In this document: positions 7,518 through 15,711 of the stretch, piece after piece
How the letters are laid out: the number at the start of each line of letters is the position of its first letter
Numbering within the stretch: position 1 is the first letter of the stretch
DNA from: Neobacillus thermocopriae
GTDB lineage: Bacteria > Bacillota > Bacilli > Bacillales > Cytobacillaceae
Direction of reading: 5' to 3'
NCBI RefSeq assembly: GCF_010975035.1
Contig: NZ_JAAIUV010000002.1
Location: 1-64,000 of the forward strand
DNA length: 64,000 nt
Notes under the pieces: generated by a model
Told to the model about the DNA's origin: nothing
Seen by the model: the letters and a program-made list of their open reading frames with translations, nothing else
Databases searched by the model: none
Translations under genes and position numbers: made by a program

Positions 7518-9359
7518 TTGAAATCAAGAACTGATATTAGAAATATTGCGATTATTGCACACGTCGATCATGGGAAAACAACATTAGTGGATCAGTTATT
7601 AAAGCAAGCAGGGACGTTCCGTTCAAATGAATATGTTGAGGAACGTGCTATGGATTCAAACGACTTGGAAAGGGAACGAGGAATCACCATCCTTGCTAAA
7701 AATACCGCCATTCAATATAAGGACACAAAGATTAATATATTGGATACTCCTGGGCATGCTGACTTCGGAGGAGAAGTTGAGCGAATAATGAGAATGGTGG
7801 ATGGAGTCCTACTTGTAGTTGATGCTTATGAAGGATGTATGCCACAAACCCGTTTTGTACTCAAAAAAGCATTAGAACAAAATCTTACACCAATTGTGGT
7901 AGTAAATAAAATTGACCGAGATTTTGCACGCCCTAAAGAAGTCGTTGATGAAGTAATTGACTTATTTATTGAACTCGATGCATCAGAAGAACAGCTAGAG
8001 TTTCCGGTTATATATGCTTCAGCTATAAACGGTACGGCAAGTCTCAACCCTGAAAAACAAGAAGAAAATATGCAACCGTTATACGATGCTATTATAGAAC
8101 ATATACCGGCTCCAGTTGATAATAGAGAAGAACCTCTTCAATTCCAGGTAGCTCTTTTGGATTATAATGATTATGTCGGTAGAATTGGAATTGGTAGGGT
8201 GTTCCGCGGTACAATGAAAGTCGGTCAGCAGGTTGCATTAATGAAATTAGACGGATCCATTAAACAGTTCCGAGTTACAAAAATCTTTGGATTCTTTGGC
8301 TTAAAACGTCAAGAAATTCAAGAAGCAATGGCTGGTGATTTAGTAGCCGTTTCTGGTATGGAGGATATTAACGTTGGGGAAACTGTATGCCCTGTTGATC
8401 ATCAAGAGGCACTTCCAGTTCTTAGGATTGACGAACCTACCCTTCAAATGACATTCGCTGTTAATAACAGTCCGTTTGCAGGTCGTGAAGGGAAGTATGT
8501 AACAGCTAGAAAAATTGAGGAAAGACTACGTGCTCAATTACAAACGGATGTCAGCCTTCGCGTTGAAAATACTGATTCACCTGATGCATGGATTGTTTCT
8601 GGACGCGGTGAATTACATCTTTCCATCTTAATTGAGAATATGCGCCGTGAGGGGTATGAACTGCAAGTTTCAAAACCGGAAGTAATTGTTAAAGAAATTG
8701 ATGGTGTACGCTGTGAACCGATTGAAAGAGTTCAAATAGATGTACCTGAAGAATATACAGGCGCGGTGATGGAATCATTGGGTGCACGTAAGGGCGAACT
8801 TCTTGATATGATTAATAATGGAACTGGACAAGTTCGATTAATATTTAATGTACCTGCTAGAGGTTTGATTGGTTATACAACGGAATTTTTAACTCTTACT
8901 CGTGGGTATGGGATTATCAATCATTCATTTGACAGCTATCAGCCTATTGCTCCTGGCCAAGTTGGTGGAAGACGTCAGGGTGTTCTTGTTTCCATGGAAA
9001 CCGGAAAAGCTACTACTTATGGTATAATGCAGGTTGAGGACCGTGGTACTATTTTCGTGGAACCTGGAACAGAAATTTACGAAGGAATGATCGTTGGAGA
9101 ACATACGCGTGAAAATGATTTAACAGTCAATATTACTAAGGTAAAGCATGCCACAAATGTTCGTTCTGCCACGAAGGATCAAACTACGGTGATTAAAAAG
9201 CCACGTATCATGACGCTTGAAGAGTCATTGGAATATCTAAATGACGATGAATATTGTGAAGTCACGCCTCAATCTATTCGTCTAAGAAAGAAAATCTTAG
9301 ATAAGAATGAACGCGAACGTTTGGCCAAAAAGAAAAAATATGCAGAAATGAACAAGTAA
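7518..9359 (+). CDS. typA: Translational GTPase TypA/BipA
   Basis: The 613-residue ribosome-associated GTPase carries all G motifs: HVDHGKTT at 15-22, ERERGITI near 51-58, DTPGH at 76-80 and NKID at 130-133, followed by EF-G-like domains and the TypA-specific C-terminus. It acts in ribosome assembly and stress or cold adaptation. The start is taken as TTG 7518, which gives the N-terminus [12 protein letters not shown] as in other Bacillus TypA and is spaced 9 bases from AGGAG. An upstream in-frame TTG at 7509 overlaps that ribosome binding site and is rejected. It corresponds to YlaG of B. subtilis. Confidence 0.96.
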   Translation: MKSRTDIRNIAIIAHVDHGKTTLVDQLLKQAGTFRSNEYVEERAMDSNDLERERGITILAKNTAIQYKDTKINILDTPGHADFGGEVERIMRMVDGVLLVVDAYEGCMPQTRFVLKKALEQNLTPIVVVNKIDRDFARPKEVVDEVIDLFIELDASEEQLEFPVIYASAINGTASLNPEKQEENMQPLYDAIIEHIPAPVDNREEPLQFQVALLDYNDYVGRIGIGRVFRGTMKVGQQVALMKLDGSIKQFRVTKIFGFFGLKRQEIQEAMAGDLVAVSGMEDINVGETVCPVDHQEALPVLRIDEPTLQMTFAVNNSPFAGREGKYVTARKIEERLRAQLQTDVSLRVENTDSPDAWIVSGRGELHLSILIENMRREGYELQVSKPEVIVKEIDGVRCEPIERVQIDVPEEYTGAVMESLGARKGELLDMINNGTGQVRLIFNVPARGLIGYTTEFLTLTRGYGIINHSFDSYQPIAPGQVGGRRQGVLVSMETGKATTYGIMQVEDRGTIFVEPGTEIYEGMIVGEHTRENDLTVNITKVKHATNVRSATKDQTTVIKKPRIMTLEESLEYLNDDEYCEVTPQSIRLRKKILDKNERERLAKKKKYAEMNK

Positions 9360-9397
9360 TAATCTTATTAGGGTATGAGGTAAAGGAGGGGTTACAC

Positions 9398-9712
9398 GTG
9401 GATATTACAGAAAGACTTTCATTTTTTGCTGCGCTTTATAAAGTACATGAACAGCCTGAAGTTGGGATGTGGCTGCTTTATCTGACAATAACAGCTTTAT
9501 CTGTCCTTGTTTATAAACTCGGTTTTGCCAAAAAACTCCCGCTTGGAAAATCAATTATTATTTATATATTTTTAATTCTCGGTAGCACGATGCTTACCTT
9601 CCTTGGAATCTTTTTGCCTGTTGCGGAAGGCCTTGTAGTCGCAGCGTTGATTTTAATCATTTATAAAATCCGATTATGGCAATCGAAAAAAACGCGGACT
9701 GAAGCAAATTAA
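9398..9712 (+). CDS. ylaH: YlaH-like membrane protein
   Basis: The 104-residue protein has three hydrophobic segments (about 24-40, 50-66 and 68-88) and a basic tail. It matches the YlaH family in size and position after typA. The start is GTG 9398 behind AAAGGAGGGG. It probably shares the typA transcript and continues into the next small gene 14 bases on. Function is unknown. Confidence 0.85.
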   Translation: MDITERLSFFAALYKVHEQPEVGMWLLYLTITALSVLVYKLGFAKKLPLGKSIIIYIFLILGSTMLTFLGIFLPVAEGLVVAALILIIYKIRLWQSKKTRTEAN

Positions 9713-9726
9713 CGGGGGTAATGAGA

Positions 9727-10023
9727 ATGAGATCCTTGCAGGATGTTCTTTATAATTGGCTAACCATTAAAGTCGTCCACGATGCTCGTCCGAATGATAC
9801 GGCTGCAAAAGAAACATGTACCCATTTTGAAGAGGTGCTGGCATCACAATTTCATGTTTCTAATATTGAAATTTCAAAAGATGAAGTGATGTATTACCTT
9901 TCATTTCAGCATAATGGGGAGCAGAAAAATACTCGCTTTCCAAGAGATCTTATAGAAGTTATGTTAACGCAAATTAATCTAGAACCAGAAAAATACGAGA
10001 ACTATCCGTTAGTTGAAGAATAA
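9727..10023 (+). CDS. Conserved-looking hypothetical protein (98 aa)
   Basis: I do not recognise a named family. The protein is soluble, 98 residues, mixed charge, with an N-terminal helix (LQDVLYNWLTIKVV) and a C-terminal acidic end. Of two in-frame ATGs (9721 and 9727), the second is spaced 8 bases from GGGGG and is preferred. It follows ylaH closely and is ended by the bidirectional terminator at 10026-10073, so it is the last gene of the typA-ylaH unit. It has no counterpart at this place in B. subtilis that I recall. Confidence 0.7.
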   Translation: MRSLQDVLYNWLTIKVVHDARPNDTAAKETCTHFEEVLASQFHVSNIEISKDEVMYYLSFQHNGEQKNTRFPRDLIEVMLTQINLEPEKYENYPLVEE

Positions 10024-10025
10024 AA

Positions 10026-10073
10026 AAACCCGCTTATGTATGACATTTGATTACATAAGCGGGTTTCCTTTTT
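10026..10073. terminator. Bidirectional terminator between convergent genes
   Basis: A 15-bp perfect stem, AAACCCGCTTATGTA with TACATAAGCGGGTTT, is flanked by A-rich and T-rich tails. It serves both the 98-aa gene and ylaI. Confidence 0.93.
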
Positions 10074-10272
10074 ACCATTCTTGATCCTCAGTTTTGGGCC
10101 GGTTAAAGCGAAAATTTCCAGTTGCTATTCGCAAGTTTGTTTTTTCTGCTATACGATCATTGCATTGTTTACACATATATGTATGGATGGGACGGTTACG
10201 TAAACGTTTAGCCATAATTGATTCATCATCAATCGATTCAATTTTATCGCATAATACACATTTAACTTTCAT
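10072..10272 (-). CDS. ylaI: YlaI family zinc-ribbon-like protein
   Basis: The 66-residue protein has two CxxC pairs (CVLC near residue 5 and CKQC near 34), consistent with a zinc ribbon, and matches the DUF2197/YlaI family. Position between ylaH and ylaJ agrees with B. subtilis. The start ATG 10272 is preceded by GAGGTG. Function is unknown; the zinc site is inferred from the cysteine spacing. Confidence 0.85.
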   Translation of the reverse strand: MKVKCVLCDKIESIDDESIMAKRLRNRPIHTYMCKQCNDRIAEKTNLRIATGNFRFNRPKTEDQEW

Positions 10273-10423
10273 ACTTCACCTCTTCAACCTTGCCATTATA
10301 AAATTATTATACCATGAAAATTAACGAAACATCTGTTTAAGTTGAGGAATAATTGGGATAGTAGTAATATGAGAATATCTGTTCAATCATTGTGTATATA
10401 TATGTGAAAGGGGCTGTGAATAC

Positions 10424-10879
10424 ATGGCAAATCAAGTGGAACAAGGTCTAATAAAGCCATTGTATGATGCAATGCAAAAAGAAAGATTTGTGACATTAGC
10501 CACTATAGATCACCAAACAGGTGGCCCTAATGTTAGTGCAATTTCTTGGGTATTGGCAAAAGACGAAAATACAATTTATTTTGCAGTAGATAATCGTTCT
10601 CGAATTATTGAAAATATTAATAAAAATAACTTAGTGGTTATTAATATTATTGCTAATGAGTCTACGTATTCCATTCAAGGTGAAGCAAGAGTAAAAGAAG
10701 AAAGAATGAATGAAGTTCCGCTAAAGCTTGCATTAGTGGAAGTTACCATTAAAGAGGTAAGAGATGTTATGTTTTATGGTTCAAAAATAGTGCAGGAAGT
10801 TCAGTATGAAAAGACATATGATAAAAATGCAGCTGAAAAACTTGATAGACAAGTGATGGATGCCATGAAAAAAGCTTAG
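10424..10879 (+). CDS. Pyridoxamine 5'-phosphate oxidase family protein
   Basis: The 151-residue protein looks like a small split-barrel flavin-binding protein. It contains VTLATIDHQTGGPNVSAISWVL near residues 23-44 and IYFAVDNRSRIIENI near 52-66, a pattern typical of the PNPOx-like family that binds FMN, F420 or heme. The true substrate cannot be told. The start ATG 10424 follows AAAGGGG. The stop codon is embedded in the left arm of its terminator (10868-10897). It stands alone and is not at this place in B. subtilis. Confidence 0.8.
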   Translation: MANQVEQGLIKPLYDAMQKERFVTLATIDHQTGGPNVSAISWVLAKDENTIYFAVDNRSRIIENINKNNLVVINIIANESTYSIQGEARVKEERMNEVPLKLALVEVTIKEVRDVMFYGSKIVQEVQYEKTYDKNAAEKLDRQVMDAMKKA

Positions 10880-10897
10880 TTTCGACTAAGCTTTTTT
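10868..10897 (+). terminator. Terminator overlapping the end of the PNPOx-like gene
   Basis: A 13-bp perfect stem (AAAAAAGCTTAGT with ACTAAGCTTTTTT) closes on a TTCG tetraloop. The stop TAG at 10877-10879 is part of the left arm. Confidence 0.93.
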
Positions 10898-10944
10898 CAT
10901 AATTCCTCTTCATGGGTAATTTTGTATTGTGAAAGGGAAAACAT

Positions 10945-11100
10945 ATTATCATACTTGAGGAAGAACAGGTTAAAACGCCAAGGACCTTTTGGATGATGAA
11001 GTGACAGTCGCCAAGAAAGAATCGTTATTCACGGAAGGATGGATATGGAGTCTTACGTTAATTATATTGATGGAACGTTCGTAGAAAAAAGTACGAATAG
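10945..11100 (+). pseudogene. Possible relic of an aldehyde dehydrogenase N-terminus
   Basis: Frame-broken sequence between two transcription units. One frame from about 11031 reads MDMESYVNYIDGTFVEKST, which resembles the start of aldehyde dehydrogenases (NYI.G..VE). It runs straight into the stem at 11103-11130, with no homologous continuation. Upstream frames are interrupted by stops. The similarity is short and may be chance. Confidence 0.25.
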
Positions 11101-11102
11101 AT

Positions 11103-11130
11103 GTAGGAGGGGTTATTTAACCCCTCCTAC
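11103..11130. terminator. Stem-loop, weak terminator for ylaJ or a relic
   Basis: A perfect 10-bp GC-rich stem (GTAGGAGGGG with CCCCTCCTAC) has a short loop but no good T-run on either strand. It may reduce read-through after ylaJ on the minus strand. Confidence 0.45.
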
Positions 11131-11166
11131 TTAGCTTAGGTCCAATGATTCTAAATAATCCCAATT

Positions 11167-11757
11167 CTATTTATAATGATTGGACTGGTCTTCTTGTTCT
11201 TTTTCAAGTTTCTTTTCTTGATTAGAATTTAGTTTTTTGTCTGGTTCTTCTGTAGCTTTTTTAGGAGTTGGAGTAATGATATCCTGTGGAATTTCCGGCA
11301 TTAAACGTCCGGCGATATCTGCTAGTTCTTCCATAATTCCTTGTACGGGTTTTCCGTTTTGTATATCCTGTTGAATTTCTCTTAAGCGTTCGTTCGTATC
11401 AGCGTCAGCTACTACGATGGCATTGGCACCATACGGGTCTTTTTTTAGGCTTTCTGCAACTGTATATTTGATTGTACCCACTTCAGAGCGATCAATTTTT
11501 GAATTTACATCAATCCCCACAATCGCATATCGTCCTAATACAACCGCGGTTGCATCGTTTACATCTGGCACGCTAGTTGCCAAATCTACTAATCGTTTTG
11601 ATATTTCCTGTCCTGTTTTACGATCCACACTTTCGATATAGCTGTTTTTAACATTAATTAATGATTGTTCATTGTTTTTGGCAGTATCTTTTTTGTTATT
11701 CATATTACAACCTGCTAAAAGCAAAATAAGTACAATGGCTAATAAGACTTTTTTCAC
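11167..11757 (-). CDS. ylaJ: YhcN/YlaJ family sporulation lipoprotein
   Basis: The 196-residue protein has a lipoprotein signal peptide (MKKVLLAIVLILLLAGC; lipid-modified cysteine 17) and a YhcN/YlaJ domain (about 35-140) containing DVNDATAVVLGRYAIVGIDV. The C-terminal 50 residues are rich in K, E, P and T and probably unstructured. In B. subtilis YlaJ and YhcN are made in sporulation and associate with spore membranes; this role is inferred. The start ATG 11757 is preceded by an AGGAGGGG site. It is divergent from ylaK. Confidence 0.88.
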   Translation of the reverse strand: MKKVLLAIVLILLLAGCNMNNKKDTAKNNEQSLINVKNSYIESVDRKTGQEISKRLVDLATSVPDVNDATAVVLGRYAIVGIDVNSKIDRSEVGTIKYTVAESLKKDPYGANAIVVADADTNERLREIQQDIQNGKPVQGIMEELADIAGRLMPEIPQDIITPTPKKATEEPDKKLNSNQEKKLEKEQEDQSNHYK

Positions 11758-11950
11758 GTAAACCCCTCCTAAAAGCTTAATTTCAAGATAAAACGAATAA
11801 ATTTGTTAATTTCTCTATTTGCTAACAATTATTGTGCGGAAAATCTTCTATCTTTATTCCGATAAACATATATTTTACCAAAGTCCAATCTAGCAAAGGT
11901 TTGATTACTAAGTTTAATAAGTCCTACACCGTGAAGCAGGAGGTTTCGCT

Positions 11951-13279
11951 TTGAGTAAAATATACGTGTTAGATACAAATGTCTTACTACAAGACCCGTA
12001 TTCCATTTTTTCCTTTGAAGATAATGAAGTAGTCATTCCTGCAGTGGTTCTCGAAGAAGTGGACTCAAAGAAAAGATATATGGACGAAATTGGCCGAAAT
12101 GCCAGACATGTATCTCGTTTAATTGATGGTTTAAGAGCTTCAGGTAAGTTACATGAAAAAATACCGCTTGACAATGGCGGAACAATAAGAATTGAATTAA
12201 ATCATCGTTCGTTTCATGAGCTTCAAGATATTTTTGTTGAAAAGACTAACGATAACCGTATTCTTGCTGTAGCAAAAAATTTGCATTTGGAGGAAGAAAC
12301 AAAAGAAAAAGGGAAACGAGTAATCCTTGTAAGTAAAGATGCTTTAGTTAGGGTAAAAGCAGATGCAATAGGGCTTGAAGCAGAGGATTTTTTAAATGAC
12401 CGAGTGGTAGAAATGGACTCACTGTATACAGGGTTTTTGGAAGTTTATATCCCGCTTGATATGTTAAGTCGTTTTTATGAGAAGGGCGAACTATTTCTTT
12501 CCGATATTTCGAAACTCCCATTTTATCCGAACCAATTCTTGATAATGAAGGATGTGATGGGAAGTTCAGCGTCAGCTATAGGAATAGTAGATAAAACAAA
12601 GGTAAAAGTGAAAAAAATGACTTTTAATCAAGAACATGTATGGGGTATTCACCCTCGAAATGTGCAGCAAACGATGGCTATTGAATTATTGTTACGTAAA
12701 GATATTCCTCTCGTTACTTTAATCGGAAAAGCTGGTACAGGTAAAACTTTACTTGCCTTAGCTGCTGGGTTAATGCAGACAGAGGATTTCCATGAATATA
12801 AAAAGCTTTTAGTTGCAAGGCCGATTGTTCCGGTTGGAAAGGATCTAGGTTTTCTTCCTGGCGAAAAACAAGAAAAACTAAGACCATGGATGCAGCCTAT
12901 CTTCGATAATTTGGAATATTTATTTAATACAAAAAAACCTGGAGAATTAGATGCTATCCTAGCAGGGATGGGATCAATCGAGGTGGAAGCATTAACGTAT
13001 ATTCGCGGTCGGAGTTTGCCAAAACAATTTATTATTATAGATGAGGCACAGAACTTAACGAAGCACGAAGTAAAAACGATTATCACCCGGGTTGGTGAGG
13101 ATAGTAAAATTGTATTAATGGGGGATCCTGAACAAATTGATCATCCTTATCTTGATGCCTATAATAATGGACTGACATATGTGGTGGAAAAATTCAAAAA
13201 TGAAGTCGTCTCTGGCCATGTTAAACTTATGAAAGGAGAACGTTCAGGATTGGCACGTTTAGCAGCTGATCTATTATAA
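11951..13279 (+). CDS. ylaK: PhoH family protein YlaK (PIN plus PhoH ATPase)
   Basis: The 442-residue protein joins an N-terminal PIN domain (DTNVLLQDP at 8-16, with further acidic residues to about 150) to a PhoH-type ATPase, with P-loop GKAGTGKT at 259-266 and Walker B IIIDEAQN at 361-368. Such PhoH2 proteins have RNA helicase and RNase activity in other bacteria; the role here is inferred from that. The start is TTG 11951 behind GCAGGAGG. It ends at a terminator shared with the convergent ylaL. Confidence 0.93.
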   Translation: MSKIYVLDTNVLLQDPYSIFSFEDNEVVIPAVVLEEVDSKKRYMDEIGRNARHVSRLIDGLRASGKLHEKIPLDNGGTIRIELNHRSFHELQDIFVEKTNDNRILAVAKNLHLEEETKEKGKRVILVSKDALVRVKADAIGLEAEDFLNDRVVEMDSLYTGFLEVYIPLDMLSRFYEKGELFLSDISKLPFYPNQFLIMKDVMGSSASAIGIVDKTKVKVKKMTFNQEHVWGIHPRNVQQTMAIELLLRKDIPLVTLIGKAGTGKTLLALAAGLMQTEDFHEYKKLLVARPIVPVGKDLGFLPGEKQEKLRPWMQPIFDNLEYLFNTKKPGELDAILAGMGSIEVEALTYIRGRSLPKQFIIIDEAQNLTKHEVKTIITRVGEDSKIVLMGDPEQIDHPYLDAYNNGLTYVVEKFKNEVVSGHVKLMKGERSGLARLAADLL

Positions 13280-13310
13280 AATAAAACGGGCAAATTGCCC
13301 GTTTTATTTT
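13278..13310. terminator. Bidirectional terminator of ylaK and ylaL
   Basis: AAATAAAACGGGCA pairs with TGCCCGTTTTATTT around a short loop, with T-runs on both sides. Confidence 0.9.
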
Positions 13311-13801
13311 ACTGTAAATCCTTTAACATGTTTAATTGGATTCTTTTGATTAGAGCCGTCTCCAAAGTATACATGGACAGGACCGTCGGTAAGCAATGGT
13401 TTACCATTATCGGAAAAACCTAATATTAACTCATAAGCGTCATTAATAGGAACCTCGATTTCACCTTCCTTAGTATGGATGATGACTATTTCTGCACTTT
13501 CATGTGGTTCCGCATTTTTTAAAAAAGGTTTGAATGGAATTCCAAATGTGCCAGTTAACACTTTTTCTTTTTCATATTTTTTCTCTGTCTTAAGTGTTGG
13601 AGGAAAAATGGCTCCCTCCATTATCTCGCGGTCCCAATGCTTTGAAACGGCTTTAGTATAATCTTCAGTTGTTTCGGATATTTCTTTTTCAGATGTAAAA
13701 TAGGTAGTTAAATCAATTCGTCGATCATCAAAAATCCATACCCCAGGATCGAGTGTAATTGGAAATTTGACATTTCCATTAATGAGAATAATATTATCCA
13801 T
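13304..13801 (-). CDS. ylaL: Conserved Bacillaceae protein of unknown function, YlaL position
   Basis: The soluble protein of 165 residues begins MDNIILINGNVKFPITLDP and ends in a KNPIKHVKGFTVK stretch. It lies between ylaK and ylaN, where ylaL lies in B. subtilis; the symbol rests on this synteny. Relatives are sometimes labelled peptidyl-prolyl isomerase in databases, but I see no cyclophilin or FKBP motif. The frame extends to 13855, but ATG 13801 is preceded by an AGGGGGAA ribosome binding site and removes an unlikely N-terminal extension. Confidence 0.75.
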   Translation of the reverse strand: MDNIILINGNVKFPITLDPGVWIFDDRRIDLTTYFTSEKEISETTEDYTKAVSKHWDREIMEGAIFPPTLKTEKKYEKEKVLTGTFGIPFKPFLKNAEPHESAEIVIIHTKEGEIEVPINDAYELILGFSDNGKPLLTDGPVHVYFGDGSNQKNPIKHVKGFTVK

Positions 13802-13961
13802 TTGTTCATTCCCCCTTAACTTTATTAGTATATCGTTTTTTAGTTGAAATTTCATGGCTAAAACTAATACTGGTAATAAACCTTATAGTTCTTGCAATTT
13901 TCGGGCTTTGACGGTAAAATTTATAGATAAGTTGAATAATCGCTCTGAAATGGGGGGATCA

Positions 13962-14246
13962 ATGTTGGCGTCTGAAATGATCGTGAATCACCATGAAAAA
14001 GCCTATGCTTTATTGCAGGCTGACGCTGAAAAAATCTTAAAGCTTATCAAAGTGCAAATGGACAATCTCACGATGCCTCAATGCCCTCTTTATGAGGAGG
14101 TATTGGATACCCAAATGTTTGGCTTATCTAGAGAAATAGACTTTGCTGTTCGATTAGGCTTAATTGATAGTAAAGACGGAAAAGCGATTTTAGATAAATT
14201 GGAAAGAGAATTATCTGCTCTGCATGATGCTTCTCTAAGAAAATAA
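13962..14246 (+). CDS. ylaN: UPF0358 protein YlaN, iron-homeostasis regulator of Fur
   Basis: The 94-residue helical protein is nearly identical in its core ([19 protein letters not shown] and [15 protein letters not shown]) to B. subtilis YlaN, which is essential in low iron. More recent work links YlaN to control of Fur; this is family knowledge. The frame is open from 13854, but the family start is ATG 13962, directly behind GGGGGGA. It is monocistronic with a terminator at 14252-14289. Confidence 0.94.
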   Translation: MLASEMIVNHHEKAYALLQADAEKILKLIKVQMDNLTMPQCPLYEEVLDTQMFGLSREIDFAVRLGLIDSKDGKAILDKLERELSALHDASLRK

Positions 14247-14251
14247 TGAAG

Positions 14252-14289
14252 AAAACTCAAACAATGCTTGATATTGTTTGAGTTTTTTG
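14252..14289 (+). terminator. Terminator after ylaN
   Basis: A 14-bp perfect stem (AAAACTCAAACAAT with ATTGTTTGAGTTTT) with a 7-base loop runs into TTTTTTG. Confidence 0.93.
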
Positions 14290-14393
14290 TTATAAATTGA
14301 ATTAATATTTTTTTAACATACTTTTCGGAATATTCGTTATTAAAATATTGTAACATATGAACTTTTCCTCAGGTCATAGCAAACATTTTTTAT

Positions 14394-14399
14394 TATAAT
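14394..14399 (+). promoter_or_regulatory. -10 box of the ftsW promoter
   Basis: TATAAT lies about 40 bases before the ftsW start. The -35 region at the proper distance (AGGTCA, 14371-14376) is a poor match, so the promoter is tentative. Confidence 0.4.
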
Positions 14400-14439
14400 A
14401 GTGTGGTATAAATCCTATTTGAAAATGAGGAAAGCTTAT

Positions 14440-15648
14440 ATGGTTAAAAAAATATTAAAATCGTATGATTACTCATTAATCATCACTATTCTACTTTTAT
14501 GCTCCTTTGGCTTAGTTATGATTTACAGCGCGAGTATGGCTTCGGCAGTCCAAAGGTACGGTGTGGAAAGTGACTTCTTTTATCAAAAACAAAAAATCTG
14601 GCTCCTTTTATTCTTGATCATCTTTGTATTTATGGCATTCATCCCTTATAAGATTATGCATTTTAAAAAAATAACGGTCGCGATCGTACTCGTGTCCCTA
14701 CTTGCTTTGGCTGGATTATTCTTATTTGGTAAGGTAGCCGGAGGGGCACGAAGCTGGTACGTATTAGGTTCCTTTAAATTTCAACCTGCAGAATTTGTGA
14801 AGCTCGCGGTCATTATTTATCTATCATCGGTATATGCCAAAAAACAATCATATATCAATCATTTTAATAAAGGAGTATTACCCCCATTAGTTTATTTATT
14901 TATTGTTTTTGTACTCATAACTTTGCAGCCAGACTTTGGGACAGCAAGTATTATTGTTATGATTGCAGGTACTGTAATTATATGTTCAGGGATGAGCTTA
15001 AAAAATATCGTAAAATTACTATTATTGGTCCTTGTCATGTTGCTCCCAATCGTCATTGCTTCATGGGGGAAAATTTTTTCAGAAGAACAAATTAGCCGTT
15101 TTACAGCAATGGAAAATCCATTTGCCGACGAGCAGGATACGGGTTTTCATTTGGCCAACTCATACATAGCTATTGGTTCAGGTGGTGTAAATGGATTAGG
15201 CCTAGGAAAAAGTATTCAAAAACTAGGTTATTTGCCTGAATCTCACACAGATTTTATCATGGCGATTATCGCTGAAGAGTTAGGAATCTGGGGAGTTGGC
15301 TTTGTTATTCTTCTACTGTCATATATTGTTTTAAGGGGGATTTATATTGGCCTCCAATGCAAGGACCCATTTGGTAGTCTGCTAGCCATAGGTATTTCTA
15401 GTATGATAGGAATTCAATCCTTTATTAATCTAGCAGGTGTGTCGGGGGTAATCCCATTAACAGGAGTACCGTTGCCGTTTATTAGTTATGGGGGATCTTC
15501 ATTACTTATGCTTGCAGCGGCATCCGGTATCCTTGTCAATGTATCCATGTTTGTCCGATATGAAAAAAAATATAAGACAAAGCAGGGGAATTCAGAGAAG
15601 AAAACGATTAAGAGGGATGGGAAAATATTTTATATTAATAACACGTAA
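14440..15648 (+). CDS. ftsW: Cell-division SEDS glycosyltransferase FtsW
   Basis: The 402-residue polytopic protein has about ten membrane helices and the SEDS signatures MIYSAS near the first helix, GGARSWYVLGSFKFQPAEFVK in the periplasm-facing loop and the C-terminal PLPFISYGGSS. It polymerises lipid II into septal peptidoglycan with its partner class B PBP. It lies outside the dcw cluster, next to pycA, as in B. subtilis; the paralogue SpoVE is at 59264. ATG 14440 is chosen over the frame-opening GTG 14401 because AGGAAAG precedes it and the length then matches B. subtilis FtsW. Confidence 0.95.
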   Translation: MVKKILKSYDYSLIITILLLCSFGLVMIYSASMASAVQRYGVESDFFYQKQKIWLLLFLIIFVFMAFIPYKIMHFKKITVAIVLVSLLALAGLFLFGKVAGGARSWYVLGSFKFQPAEFVKLAVIIYLSSVYAKKQSYINHFNKGVLPPLVYLFIVFVLITLQPDFGTASIIVMIAGTVIICSGMSLKNIVKLLLLVLVMLLPIVIASWGKIFSEEQISRFTAMENPFADEQDTGFHLANSYIAIGSGGVNGLGLGKSIQKLGYLPESHTDFIMAIIAEELGIWGVGFVILLLSYIVLRGIYIGLQCKDPFGSLLAIGISSMIGIQSFINLAGVSGVIPLTGVPLPFISYGGSSLLMLAAASGILVNVSMFVRYEKKYKTKQGNSEKKTIKRDGKIFYINNT

Positions 15649-15683
15649 AGGGGCTTCCCTAGAAGGGCCCCTTTACGTTTAAT
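15643..15683 (+). terminator. Terminator between ftsW and pycA
   Basis: A 12-bp perfect stem, ACGTAAAGGGGC with GCCCCTTTACGT, begins inside the last codons of ftsW and is followed by TTAAT. Confidence 0.85.
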
Positions 15684-15711
15684 ACTACATAGAAATTGAG
15701 GTGTATTTTAG

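Noticed and set aside
12649-13086. Antisense 145-codon frame in ylaK
   Set aside because: Covers the ATPase domain of ylaK on the opposite strand; codon bias shadow only.
13854-13961. N-terminal extension of YlaN to 130 residues
   Set aside because: YlaN is about 93 residues in relatives and a G-rich ribosome binding site precedes ATG 13962.
14401-14439. Longer FtsW starting at GTG 14401
   Set aside because: No ribosome binding site before it, it overlaps the promoter region, and the ATG at 14440 gives the family length.
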